In this document: positions 6,743 through 13,976 of the stretch, piece by piece
Layout: every line of letters begins with the position of its first letter
Position numbering within the stretch: the stretch's first letter is position 1
Source: Desulfonema limicola
GTDB lineage: Bacteria > Desulfobacterota > Desulfobacteria > Desulfobacterales > Desulfosalsimonadaceae
Assembly: GCA_020722245.1 (NCBI GenBank)
Contig: DYLE01000038.1
Span: 1 to 14,840 of the forward strand
Direction: 5' to 3'
DNA length: 14,840 nucleotides
Made by a program: the position numbers and the translations under genes
The notes under the pieces: generated by a model
Told to the model about the DNA's origin: nothing
Database searches by the model: none
What the model saw: the letters and a program-made list of their open reading frames with translations, nothing else

Positions 6743-7465
6743 ATGACAACCCTCTCATTAAAAAATTTGATCAAAACCTACAACGGCCGGCCGGTGGTCG
6801 ACTCGGTAAGCCTCGAAATCCACAGCGGAAAGGTGGTGGGCCTGCTCGGTCCCAACGGCGCCGGCAAAACCACCACCTTTTACATGACGATCGGGATGAT
6901 CCGACCCGACAGGGGAAGCGTCTATATCGACCATGAGGAAATCACCCGCTACCCCATGTACAAGCGGGCGCAACACGGAATCGGATATCTCCCCCAGGAG
7001 CCTTCGGTCTTCAAAAAACTCACGGTGAAAAACAACCTGATGGCCATCCTTGAAACCCAAGGGCTTTCGAAAAAAAAACAACAGAAAAAGGCAGACGCCC
7101 TGCTGGAAGAACTCGGCATTAAACAGCTTTCCGAACAAAAGGCCTCACTGCTTTCCGGCGGAGAAAGGCGCCGGCTTGAAATCACCCGGGCGCTCGCCAC
7201 CGACCCTTCCTTCATCCTGCTGGATGAACCGTTTGCGGGAATAGACCCCCTGGCCGTGATCGACATTCAAAACATCATCCTTCACCTGGCCAGGCGGGGA
7301 ATCGGGGTGCTCATATCCGATCACAATGTTCGGGAAACCCTGGGGGTATGCGATCAGGCGTATATTTTGAACAACGGCAGGGTGATCGAATCCGGATCCC
7401 CGGAGAGCATCGCCTCAAGCCCTGTGGCCCGACAGATCTATTTAGGAACCCACTTTAAGTTATAA
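6743..7465 (+). CDS. lptB: LPS export ABC transporter ATP-binding protein LptB
   Basis: Cytoplasmic ATPase that powers LPS extraction from the inner membrane with LptF and LptG. The 240-residue protein has Walker A GPNGAGKTT (36-44), Q-loop YLPQEPSVFKKLTV (Gln85), signature LSGGERRR (137-144), Walker B FILLDEPFAGIDP with Glu162, and the H-loop SDHNVRETL (His194). The YLPQEPSVF and DHNVRETL boxes distinguish LptB from general ABC ATPases such as LivG/LivF. The family-typical MTTLSLKNLIKTYNGR beginning sets ATG 6743; the open frame extends upstream into lptA, but that part is not family-like. It starts 22 bases after lptA and stops six bases before rpoN. Codons near 7070 run through nine consecutive A bases. 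lptF and lptG are not in the window. Confidence 0.97.
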   Translation: MTTLSLKNLIKTYNGRPVVDSVSLEIHSGKVVGLLGPNGAGKTTTFYMTIGMIRPDRGSVYIDHEEITRYPMYKRAQHGIGYLPQEPSVFKKLTVKNNLMAILETQGLSKKKQQKKADALLEELGIKQLSEQKASLLSGGERRRLEITRALATDPSFILLDEPFAGIDPLAVIDIQNIILHLARRGIGVLISDHNVRETLGVCDQAYILNNGRVIESGSPESIASSPVARQIYLGTHFKL

Positions 7466-7471
7466 CACGCC

Positions 7472-8893
7472 ATGGCATTTGAGTTACAACAGACCCTTCG
7501 CCTTCAGCAGCAGCTGGTCATGACCCCGCAGCTTCAGATGGCTATTCGGCTGCTGCAGCTCTCACGGATGGAGCTGGTGGAAACGATCCGCCAGGCCATG
7601 GAGACCAATCCCGTGCTGGAGGAAAGCCAGGAGAGCACTCCCGAGGAAGTCCTCGAGATGGAACCCCCGGAGTCCCAGACCACCAAGGAGGTCTCCATTG
7701 AAGAGAAATTCGACAACTACCTGGACTGGCATCCCTATCTCGACGAATACAGCTCCACCGGAAAAATCCATTTTGAAAGCGAAAGAAAGGAGGCCCCGGA
7801 CCTTGAGGCCTTCACCGCAAACGCCACCTCCCTGGCCGATCATCTGCGCTGGCAGCTCTTGATGACCTGCCCTTCTCCAGAGGAGGAGGAAATCGGCAGC
7901 CTGATCATCGGCAACCTCGATAAAAACGGATACCTGGATATCAGCGTCGAGGAGATCGCCCAGGTTCAGAGCGCCCGCATCGAAAAGGTCAGGGATGTTC
8001 TCGCCAAAATGCAGACCTTTGATCCGCCGGGTGTTTGCGCCGCAGACCTCAAGGAATGCCTGTTGATTCAAACCCGGCTGCTGGGGATTGAGGATCCCGT
8101 GGTCAACGGCATTATTTCGCATCACATCACAGACCTGGAAAAAAAACGGTATAGGGCCATCGCCAAATCGCTCCATACGGACCTTGATCACGTGCTTTCC
8201 GCCGTGGAGGTGATCAAGGGGCTGGATCCGAAACCCGGGGACCGGTTCAACGAGGAAAGGATCATCTATATCGTTCCGGATGTCTATGTGTACAAGGACG
8301 GCGATGATTACCTGATCCTGGTAAACGACGACGAAATCCCGAGGCTGCGCATCAATTCCTATTATAAAAAAACCGTGCAGCGGGGTGAAAAAATTTCAGA
8401 GGAAACCCGGGCCTACCTAAAGGACCGACTGCGTTCCGCCGAATGGCTGATCAAAAGCATTCAGCACCGGAGCAAAACCATTTACCATGTCATGCAAAGC
8501 ATCGTTAAATTCCAGCGGGATTTCTTTGAGCACGGGATCTCCCATCTGAAACCCATGGTCCTTCGGGATGTGGCCGAGGATATCCAGATGCATGAATCGA
8601 CCATCAGCCGGGTCACCAACAACAAGTACGCTTATACCCCCCAGGGGATATTTGAGCTGAAATTTTTCTTTAACAGCTCCATCCAGCGCTCCGACGGCGG
8701 AACGATCGCATCCGCCAGCGTTCAGGACAAAATCAAAAAAATCATCGACGGCGAACCCCCCAAAAAACCCTTCAGCGATAAAAAGATTTCTGAGCTTCTT
8801 GAAGCATCCGATATTTACATCGCCAGACGCACGGTGGCCAAGTACAGGGAGATGATGGGCATCCTTCCTTCAAGCAAACGCAAACAATTTTAA
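7472..8893 (+). CDS. rpoN: RNA polymerase sigma-54 factor
   Basis: Alternative sigma factor recognising -24/-12 promoters and needing AAA+ activators for open-complex formation. The 473-residue protein has glutamine/leucine-rich region I (1-50, with LRLQQQLVMTPQLQMAIRLLQL), an acidic linker (52-90), the core-binding region (about 115-300, including PPGVCAADLKECLLIQ), a helix-turn-helix (about 363-388, DVAEDIQMHESTISRVTNNKYA) and the RpoN box ARRTVAKYRE (451-460). All regions are intact and full length. It starts six bases after the lptB stop with no clear Shine-Dalgarno, so translation is probably coupled to lptB. The order lptB-rpoN-hpf-ptsN-rapZ is widespread in Proteobacteria. No -24/-12 element was found immediately upstream of any gene here. 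Confidence 0.98.
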   Translation: MAFELQQTLRLQQQLVMTPQLQMAIRLLQLSRMELVETIRQAMETNPVLEESQESTPEEVLEMEPPESQTTKEVSIEEKFDNYLDWHPYLDEYSSTGKIHFESERKEAPDLEAFTANATSLADHLRWQLLMTCPSPEEEEIGSLIIGNLDKNGYLDISVEEIAQVQSARIEKVRDVLAKMQTFDPPGVCAADLKECLLIQTRLLGIEDPVVNGIISHHITDLEKKRYRAIAKSLHTDLDHVLSAVEVIKGLDPKPGDRFNEERIIYIVPDVYVYKDGDDYLILVNDDEIPRLRINSYYKKTVQRGEKISEETRAYLKDRLRSAEWLIKSIQHRSKTIYHVMQSIVKFQRDFFEHGISHLKPMVLRDVAEDIQMHESTISRVTNNKYAYTPQGIFELKFFFNSSIQRSDGGTIASASVQDKIKKIIDGEPPKKPFSDKKISELLEASDIYIARRTVAKYREMMGILPSSKRKQF

Positions 8894-8898
8894 GGAGG
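8892..8898 (+). promoter_or_regulatory. Strong ribosome binding site for hpf
   Basis: AAGGAGG, nearly the full anti-16S complement, overlaps the rpoN stop codon and lies eight bases before the hpf ATG at 8907. It is the strongest such site in the run and suggests high translation of the hibernation factor. Confidence 0.7.
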
Positions 8899-8906
8899 CA
8901 AAAATT

Positions 8907-9452
8907 ATGCAGACATCGATCACATTCAAAAACATCGATCCCTCCGAACACCTGAAATCATACCTGAAAAAAAAGCTGGACAAGTTGGACAAGTTGCTCG
9001 ATAACCCGGCTGAGGCCGGAGTGGTGCTTTCCGTGGAAAAGATAAACCACACCGCTGAGATCAAGCTGACCGGCGACCGGCTCAGTATCAACTGCCGCGA
9101 AATGACCGGGGATATGTATTCGTCCATTGACATGGCCGTGGACAAGCTGGAAAAACAGATTAAAAAAAGCAAACAAAAAATTAAAAACCACCGCCAGGGG
9201 TCGCGTTCGGAGCAGAGGGAAAGACTGGCGATGCACCAGATGAGCGCCCAGGCCCCTTCCGATGAGGAGGGGAACCATTCCATCATCATTCAAAACATCG
9301 AGTATAAACCCATGGATGTGGAGGAGGCCAGCATGCAGATGGATCTGATTCCGGATAATTTTCTGGTTTTCACCAACTCGCGGACCAACAAGGTGAACGT
9401 CCTTTACCGGCGCAAGGACGGGAAGCTCGGATTGATTCAACCCCTGACCTGA
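8907..9452 (+). CDS. hpf: Ribosome hibernation promoting factor, long form
   Basis: Binds the decoding region of idle 30S subunits and, in the long form, dimerises 70S ribosomes into 100S particles through its C-terminal domain. The 181-residue protein has the N-terminal S30AE domain (1 to about 95), a charged linker (about 96-123) and the C-terminal dimerisation domain (about 124-181, with YKPMDVEEASMQMDLIPDNF, VFTNSRTNKVNVLYRRKDG and LGLI). The enterobacterial protein encoded beside rpoN is the short form of about 95 residues, so this is the alternative architecture, typical of most other bacteria. A tandem nine-base repeat (8977-8994) encodes part of the KLDKLDKLL helix. The start ATG 8907 is set by AAGGAGG. 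Confidence 0.95.
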   Translation: MQTSITFKNIDPSEHLKSYLKKKLDKLDKLLDNPAEAGVVLSVEKINHTAEIKLTGDRLSINCREMTGDMYSSIDMAVDKLEKQIKKSKQKIKNHRQGSRSEQRERLAMHQMSAQAPSDEEGNHSIIIQNIEYKPMDVEEASMQMDLIPDNFLVFTNSRTNKVNVLYRRKDGKLGLIQPLT

Positions 9453-9455
9453 AAA

Positions 9456-9477
9456 GGGTAACGAACCCACCTTTTTT
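9456..9477 (+). terminator. Weak hairpin plus T-run between hpf and ptsN (possible attenuator)
   Basis: GGGT (9456-9459) and ACCC (9465-9468) can pair across a five-base loop, followed by ACC and six T bases (9472-9477). The stem is only four pairs, so at most it is a partial terminator lowering transcription into ptsN. Confidence 0.25.
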
Positions 9478-9502
9478 GGCGGAACGAGACCGATACAATA
9501 AA

Positions 9503-9961
9503 ATGAAAATTCTTGATTTTCTTCGTAAGGAAACGATCATCACCGAACTCAAGGCGGTGGACAAAAAAGGCGTGCTCGAGGAGCTCGCGCTTCCGGTCGC
9601 CGATATCACCCATACAGACCACAAGGAGCTGGTCAACGTACTGATGGAAAGGGAGCACCTGGGAAGTACGGGGATCGGCGACGGCATCGGGATCCCGCAC
9701 GGCAAGTTCAAGGGGTTAAACGCCCTGGTGATGGGGATCGGCTTAAGCCGCAAGGGGATCAGCTTTGAGGCGATAGACGGCAAACCGACCCATATCTTTT
9801 TCCTGCTGCTGACGCCTGAAAACTCAACCGGGCTTCATTTAAAACTGCTGGCCAGAATATCCAAGGTGTTAAAGGAAGAGGGATTTCGGGAACGGCTTTT
9901 GAGTGCAACGGATGCCGAAACAATCCTCCATATTATTGAAGAGGTGGATGAGGAGTTTTAG
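9503..9961 (+). CDS. ptsN: PTS IIA-like nitrogen-regulatory protein PtsN
   Basis: Cytoplasmic phospho-acceptor of the nitrogen PTS. It takes phosphate from NPr/HPr on a histidine and acts by protein-protein contacts, not sugar transport. The protein is 152 residues from ATG 9503, a single fructose/mannitol-type IIA domain. The active-site loop GSTGIGDGIGIPHGK places the phosphorylated His at 66, with IFFLLLTPENSTGLHLKLLARIS after it, as in PtsN. The frame is open back to a TTG at 9476, but that adds nine residues absent from the family; MKILDFL is the normal start. The Shine-Dalgarno is poor for either start. It sits between hpf and rapZ, the classical PtsN position. No EI-Ntr or NPr gene is in the window. 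Confidence 0.94.
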   Translation: MKILDFLRKETIITELKAVDKKGVLEELALPVADITHTDHKELVNVLMEREHLGSTGIGDGIGIPHGKFKGLNALVMGIGLSRKGISFEAIDGKPTHIFFLLLTPENSTGLHLKLLARISKVLKEEGFRERLLSATDAETILHIIEEVDEEF

Positions 9962-9978
9962 AACATTTCCTGCAGCCC

Positions 9979-10848
9979 ATGAAAAAGCTTCATATCATCA
10001 TCCTCACCGGGCTTTCCGGGTCTGGAAAAAGCGTCGCGGTGGCGGCCCTGGAAGACGCGGGGTTCTACTGCGTCGACAACATGCCCGTGGAGCTTCTTCC
10101 GAAATTCCTGGAACTGCCGATCCAGCGGGATACCGAGATTAAAGGCCTGGCTTTTGTAATGGACCTGCGGGAAAAAAGCTTTCTATCCAGATGGCCCGAG
10201 GTGTTTGAAAAACTCCGGCTGGCCGGGTATCCGTTTGAAATCCTTTTCCTCGAAGCGGATGAGACCGCTCTGCTGAAGCGCTACAGCCAGACCCGCAGGC
10301 TCCATCCCCTTTCCCAGGATAAAACCCTTCTGGAGGGAATCCGGGAAGAAAAAAAACGGCTTGAGCCCCTCAAGGCGGCCGCCACCCGAATCATCGACAC
10401 CACGGCCTACACCCTTCATGACCTCAAATCCGTCATTTTTAATATTGCACAAAACAGCGTCCAATCCGTCCCCATGAAGATCCGCATCACCTCCTTCGGT
10501 TTCAAGCACGGGATTCCGCACGATACCGATCTCATTATGGATGTTCGGTTTATAGCCAACCCGTATTTTGTTCCCGAACTGAAGGCCCTGGACGGCAAGG
10601 ACCCACAGGTCAAAGCGTTTGTCTTAAACGCTCCGGAGGCGCAACGCTTTTTGCAAAAATTTTTGGATCTGCTCGATTTTCTGATTCCGCTCTATGAAAA
10701 AGAGGGGAAGGCCTACCTGACCATCGCCATCGGCTGCACCGGAGGCCAGCACCGATCCGTCGTGATTGCGGACGCCGCGTACGACCATATCCGAAACGCA
10801 GGACGCCCGGTCGGCGTCAGCCACCGGGATATTGATATCAAAACCTAA
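9979..10848 (+). CDS. rapZ: RNase adapter / nucleotide-binding protein RapZ (YvcJ family)
   Basis: P-loop nucleotide-binding protein. In E. coli RapZ senses glucosamine-6-phosphate and guides RNase E to the GlmZ RNA; in other phyla the family role is less clear. The 289-residue protein has Walker A GLSGSGKS (11-18), the CVDNMP box (31-36), a Walker B-like FVMDLREKSF (59-68), QTRRLHPL (104-111), and the C-terminal domain with SFGFKHGIP (172-180), DVRFIANPYF (188-197) and GCTGGQHRSV (252-261). Full length for the family. It starts 17 bases after ptsN and ends 19 bases before the mannose-type IIA. Whether the E. coli RNA-targeting role applies here cannot be told from sequence; no GlmZ-like RNA was seen in the window. 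Confidence 0.95.
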   Translation: MKKLHIIILTGLSGSGKSVAVAALEDAGFYCVDNMPVELLPKFLELPIQRDTEIKGLAFVMDLREKSFLSRWPEVFEKLRLAGYPFEILFLEADETALLKRYSQTRRLHPLSQDKTLLEGIREEKKRLEPLKAAATRIIDTTAYTLHDLKSVIFNIAQNSVQSVPMKIRITSFGFKHGIPHDTDLIMDVRFIANPYFVPELKALDGKDPQVKAFVLNAPEAQRFLQKFLDLLDFLIPLYEKEGKAYLTIAIGCTGGQHRSVVIADAAYDHIRNAGRPVGVSHRDIDIKT

Positions 10849-10867
10849 AACACCAGGAACCGCTTTT

Positions 10868-11287
10868 ATGTTTGGCATTGTTGTTGTCACCCACGGAAAA
10901 CTGGGGGAGGCTTTAATTGAAACCGCGGAGATCATCTTCAACGAAAAACTTAAATCCATAACGGCGGTCTCCATCGACCTCAATCAGGACGTGGAAAAAT
11001 TAAGGCAAAAACTAAACGACGGGATAACCGCCGTGGACAGCAACAGGGGAATTTTAATTCTCACGGATATGTTCGGCGGCACCCCCTCTAACCTGAGCTA
11101 CTCCTTTCTTGAAGAGGGGCGGATCGAGGTGATATCCGGAGTCAACCTCCCCGTGCTGGTCAAGGCGATAAACCTGAGGGAAAAGGATAGGGATCTGCAC
11201 CAGATCGCAAAAACCGTGGAGGAATACGGCAAAAAAAGCATATCCCTCGCCAGCGACATCCTGAAGGGAAACAAGCGCAGCAAATGA
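10868..11287 (+). CDS. PTS mannose-family EIIA domain protein
   Basis: Single-domain IIA of the mannose family, a phospho-carrier on His9 (VVVTHGKLGEAL). The 139-residue protein also has RGILILTDMFGGTPSN (60-75), the hallmark loop, and a hydrophobic ISGVNLPVLVKA strand-helix (89-100). No signal or membrane part. The frame extends upstream into rapZ, but ATG 10868 gives the family beginning and has AGGA about ten bases before it. No IIB, IIC or IID subunit follows, so a regulatory rather than sugar-uptake role is likely. Its stop overlaps the acetyltransferase start as ATGA. Homologues sit after rapZ in other deltaproteobacteria, sometimes with further mannose-PTS parts. The family is firm; the function is inferred. 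Confidence 0.93.
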   Translation: MFGIVVVTHGKLGEALIETAEIIFNEKLKSITAVSIDLNQDVEKLRQKLNDGITAVDSNRGILILTDMFGGTPSNLSYSFLEEGRIEVISGVNLPVLVKAINLREKDRDLHQIAKTVEEYGKKSISLASDILKGNKRSK

Positions 11288-11760
11288 AGGGCTTGACGAT
11301 CAATCTCATGTCGGAGAAGGATATTGAACAGGTGGTTGAAATCGAGGCCGTCTCCTTTTTAAATCCGTGGGGCGCCTTGTCCTTTCTGACGGAACTCTCA
11401 TGCGAAAATGCGCACAGCTTTATTCTCAGGTTAAAAAAGGGAAAATCCGATAAGGATGATCCGGTGGTCGCCTATCTTTGTTTTCGTGTAATTATAGATA
11501 TGATGCATATCCTGAAGATAGCCGTGAAACCGGAGCACCGGCGGCGAGGGATTGCCTATGCATTTTTAACCGAATGCCTGGAATCATTCTCGCGGCGGGA
11601 AATAAAAGCCGCTTTTCTGGAGGTCCGGGAATCCAACACCGCTGGCATGGGGCTTTATCAAAAACTCGGTTTTCACATTATCGGAAAACGACCCGGTTAT
11701 TATACCGACACCTGGGAGGATGCGATCCTCATGCAAAAAAACCTTGAAAGGAGAGTATAA
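11284..11760 (+). CDS. rimI: GNAT acetyltransferase, probable ribosomal protein S18-alanine N-acetyltransferase
   Basis: Probably acetylates the N-terminal alanine of ribosomal protein S18, using acetyl-CoA. The 158-residue single GNAT domain shows motif A HILKIAVKPEHRRRGIAYAFL (75-95, pyrophosphate loop at HRRRGIA), motif B FLEVRESNTAGMGLYQKLGF (111-130, Glu113 and Tyr125) and HIIGKRPGYYTD. The EVRESN and GYY features match RimI better than generic GNATs. Compared with E. coli RimI it carries a short charged insertion, LKKGKSDKDDP (50-60). It overlaps the preceding IIA by four bases (ATGA), implying coupled translation, and ends two bases before the gap ATG. A different protein target cannot be ruled out. 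Confidence 0.8.
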   Translation: MKGLTINLMSEKDIEQVVEIEAVSFLNPWGALSFLTELSCENAHSFILRLKKGKSDKDDPVVAYLCFRVIIDMMHILKIAVKPEHRRRGIAYAFLTECLESFSRREIKAAFLEVRESNTAGMGLYQKLGFHIIGKRPGYYTDTWEDAILMQKNLERRV

Positions 11761-11762
11761 CC

Positions 11763-12767
11763 ATGTCGATTCGAATTGCCATCAATGGAATGGGAAGGAT
11801 TGGAAGACTTGTATTTCGTGAAGCCCTGAAGCGAAAGGACATTGACATCCTTGCGGTCAATGATCTGATGGACCCTGAAACGATCGCGCACCTGTTGACC
11901 TACGATTCCGTCCATGAAAAACTCAACATCCCGATTACCCCCAGGGAAAAAGCGATCGAGGTCCAGGGGAAGTCCATCGCCGTGTTTTCAGAAAAGGATC
12001 CGGCCGCCCTCCCCTGGAAGCAATCCGGGGTGGACATCGTGGCGGAATGCACCGGGCTTTTCAGGGACAAGGGGAAGGCCTCGAAACATCTGGCCGCCGG
12101 CGCCAAGAAGGTGATCATTTCCGCGCCGGCCAAGGATCCGGACATCACCCTGGTCCTGGGGGTCAACGCCGACCGCTACGACGCGGCGCATCACCACGTG
12201 ATATCCAATGCCTCCTGCACCACCAACTGCCTGGCGCCCCTGGCCAAGGTGCTCCACGAGTCGTTCGGAATCGTCTGCGGGCTCATGACCACCATCCACT
12301 CTTATACCAGCGATCAGCGGCTGCTCGATGCGCCGCATAAGGACCTTCGAAGGGCCAGGGCGGCCGGGGTGTCCATGGTGCCAACGACCACCGGAGCCGC
12401 CATCGCCGTCGGGCTGGTCCTTCCGGAGTTAAACGGAAAGCTAAACGGCATCTCCATCCGGGTGCCCACCCCGAATGTTTCGATTGTCGATCTGGTGGCC
12501 ACCGTCAAAAAAACCGGCCTGACCCGGGCGGATGTCAACACCGTGCTGAAAGAGGCCTCCCAGAAATCGCTCGCTGGAATCCTCGGGTACAGTGAACTCC
12601 CTCTGGTTTCAAAGGATTTCAACGGATCCACCCTCTCCTCCATCGTGGATGCGCCGAACACCTATGTCATCGAAAACATGGTCAAGGTCCTGTCCTGGTA
12701 TGACAACGAGGCCGGTTATTCGGCAAGGATGGTGGACGTCATCGAGATGGTGGGAAGACAGCTTTAA
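11763..12767 (+). CDS. gap: Glyceraldehyde-3-phosphate dehydrogenase, type I
   Basis: Interconverts glyceraldehyde 3-phosphate and 1,3-bisphosphoglycerate in glycolysis/gluconeogenesis. Its 334 residues are the usual length: Rossmann GMGRIGR (9-15), NDLMD with Asp34 at the second-strand end (acidic, expected to favour NAD), ECTGLF (95-100), catalytic SNASCTTNCLAP with Cys152, His179 in TTIHSYTSDQ, RRARAAG, and RVPTPNVS then WYDNEAGYS near the C-terminus. GTTGAA-type loop residues are normal except Ile in GAAIAVG, where Lys is usual. AAGGAGAG before ATG 11763 is a good Shine-Dalgarno. It lies two bases after rimI and 32 bases before tpiA; no pgk is between them, unlike many gap-pgk-tpiA operons. 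Confidence 0.97.
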   Translation: MSIRIAINGMGRIGRLVFREALKRKDIDILAVNDLMDPETIAHLLTYDSVHEKLNIPITPREKAIEVQGKSIAVFSEKDPAALPWKQSGVDIVAECTGLFRDKGKASKHLAAGAKKVIISAPAKDPDITLVLGVNADRYDAAHHHVISNASCTTNCLAPLAKVLHESFGIVCGLMTTIHSYTSDQRLLDAPHKDLRRARAAGVSMVPTTTGAAIAVGLVLPELNGKLNGISIRVPTPNVSIVDLVATVKKTGLTRADVNTVLKEASQKSLAGILGYSELPLVSKDFNGSTLSSIVDAPNTYVIENMVKVLSWYDNEAGYSARMVDVIEMVGRQL

Positions 12768-12799
12768 TCGCATTCAGCAAAAAATTCCGGGAGATTCAA

Positions 12800-13555
12800 A
12801 TGGAAAACCGCATTCCGCTCATCGCGGGCAACTGGAAAATGAACAAGACGGTTCCCGAATCCATCGAAACCGTCAAAACCCTTGTAAAGCTGACAGCGGA
12901 TGTTCAAGGCGTCGACATGCTGATCGCCCCCCCCTTCACCTCCCTCTGGGCCGTCGGCGATGTTCTAAAACATACGAAAATCGCCCTCGGCGCCCAGGAC
13001 ATGTTCTGGGAAAGCCACGGGGCGTTCACCGGCCAGGTATCGGCCGACATGCTGCGATCCTGCGGTTGCAGCCATGTGATCATCGGTCATTCCGAGCGAC
13101 GGCAGTTTTTCGGCGAAACCAACCAGACCGTAAACAAAAAACTAAAAGCCGCCTTAGCGGCCGGGCTGATTCCTATCTTCTGCATCGGCGAAACCGAGAT
13201 CGAACGTGAAACTCAAAAAACCTTTTCCGTGCTTGACAAACAGCTTATCCAGGGGGTAGAAGGGCTGATCCTGGATGACCACCATCCCCTGGTGATCGCC
13301 TATGAGCCGGTCTGGGCGATCGGAACCGGTAAAACAGCCCTTCCGGAACAGGCGCAGGAGGTGCATGCCTATGTGCGCAGCCTTTTTGCGAAGGTATTTG
13401 GAAATTCGCTTGCAAAAAAAATTCGAATCCTGTATGGGGGAAGCGTAAAACCGGACAACATCTCCGAGCTGATGGGACTCCCGGATGTGGACGGCGCCCT
13501 GGTGGGAGGGGCAAGCCTGGAGCCTGAGTCCTTTAATAAAATTATTCATTTTTAA
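12800..13555 (+). CDS. tpiA: Triosephosphate isomerase
   Basis: Interconverts dihydroxyacetone phosphate and glyceraldehyde 3-phosphate, cytoplasmic TIM barrel. The 251-residue protein has the phosphate/catalytic box AGNWKMN (Asn11, Lys13), IIGHSERR with His97, the loop-6 box AYEPVWAIGTGKTA with catalytic Glu169, and LYGGSVKPDNI plus DGALVGGASL for phosphate binding. Full length with all catalytic residues. GGGAG lies seven bases before ATG 12800. It pairs with gap upstream as a metabolic module, and secG begins 21 bases after its stop, the common tpiA-secG order. Confidence 0.98.
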   Translation: MENRIPLIAGNWKMNKTVPESIETVKTLVKLTADVQGVDMLIAPPFTSLWAVGDVLKHTKIALGAQDMFWESHGAFTGQVSADMLRSCGCSHVIIGHSERRQFFGETNQTVNKKLKAALAAGLIPIFCIGETEIERETQKTFSVLDKQLIQGVEGLILDDHHPLVIAYEPVWAIGTGKTALPEQAQEVHAYVRSLFAKVFGNSLAKKIRILYGGSVKPDNISELMGLPDVDGALVGGASLEPESFNKIIHF

Positions 13556-13576
13556 TTGTACTGCGAATCTAAGATT

Positions 13577-13954
13577 ATGACGGTCTTTATTGTAATTCTT
13601 CATATCCTTGTTTGCATCGCCCTGATCCTGATTGTCCTTCTGCAAACCGGAAAGGGCGCGGATATGGGCGCGGTTTTCGGCAGCGCAAGCAGCCAGACCC
13701 TGTTTGGAAGCAGCGGGGCCACGCCGTTTCTCGGCAAGTTGACCACCGTCGCGGCGATCATCTTTATGCTGACCTCCTTGAGCCTCGCGTACCTTTCCAA
13801 AGGCGGGGAAAAGGGATCCGTTGTATCCGACGTGAAGCCGGCGGCCCAACAGACGCAGCCCGTGGTTCCGGCCCAACCCGCGACAGCGCCTGTTCAGGAT
13901 CCGGCTTCGCCGGCGGCGGAAACCCCTCAGCCGTCCAAGGGCGCATCGCAATAA
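13577..13954 (+). CDS. secG: Preprotein translocase subunit SecG
   Basis: Small accessory subunit of the SecYEG translocon that aids protein export across the inner membrane. The 125-residue protein has membrane helix 1 (about 2-22), the family box VLLQTGKGADMGAVFGS (20-36), the SSQTLFGSSGA loop, and helix 2 (about 53-73). After this comes a Pro/Ala/Gln-rich low-complexity tail (about 86-125), cytoplasmic or periplasmic depending on topology; such tails vary in length in SecG. The frame opens at a TTG at 13556, but MTVFIVILHILV at ATG 13577 is the normal beginning. Shine-Dalgarno is weak. It directly precedes a tRNA-Leu gene, as in E. coli secG-leuU. Confidence 0.95.
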   Translation: MTVFIVILHILVCIALILIVLLQTGKGADMGAVFGSASSQTLFGSSGATPFLGKLTTVAAIIFMLTSLSLAYLSKGGEKGSVVSDVKPAAQQTQPVVPAQPATAPVQDPASPAAETPQPSKGASQ

Positions 13955-13976
13955 AAGGAGATAGTTGAAAATTTTT

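Noticed and set aside
7562..8191. 209-codon minus-strand frame inside rpoN
   Set aside because: Lies wholly opposite a well-conserved sigma-54 gene; composition is that of a GC-rich shadow frame.
8977..8994. Tandem nine-base repeat in hpf
   Set aside because: Only two copies, in frame, and explained by the KLDKLDKLL helix; not a repeat element.
12592..13209. 205-codon plus-strand frame across the gap-tpiA junction
   Set aside because: Overlaps both enzymes out of frame and is Arg/Ser/Pro-rich without family character.
13154..13951. 265-codon minus-strand frame opposite tpiA and secG
   Set aside because: Arg/Gly-rich shadow of two certain genes; no independent evidence.
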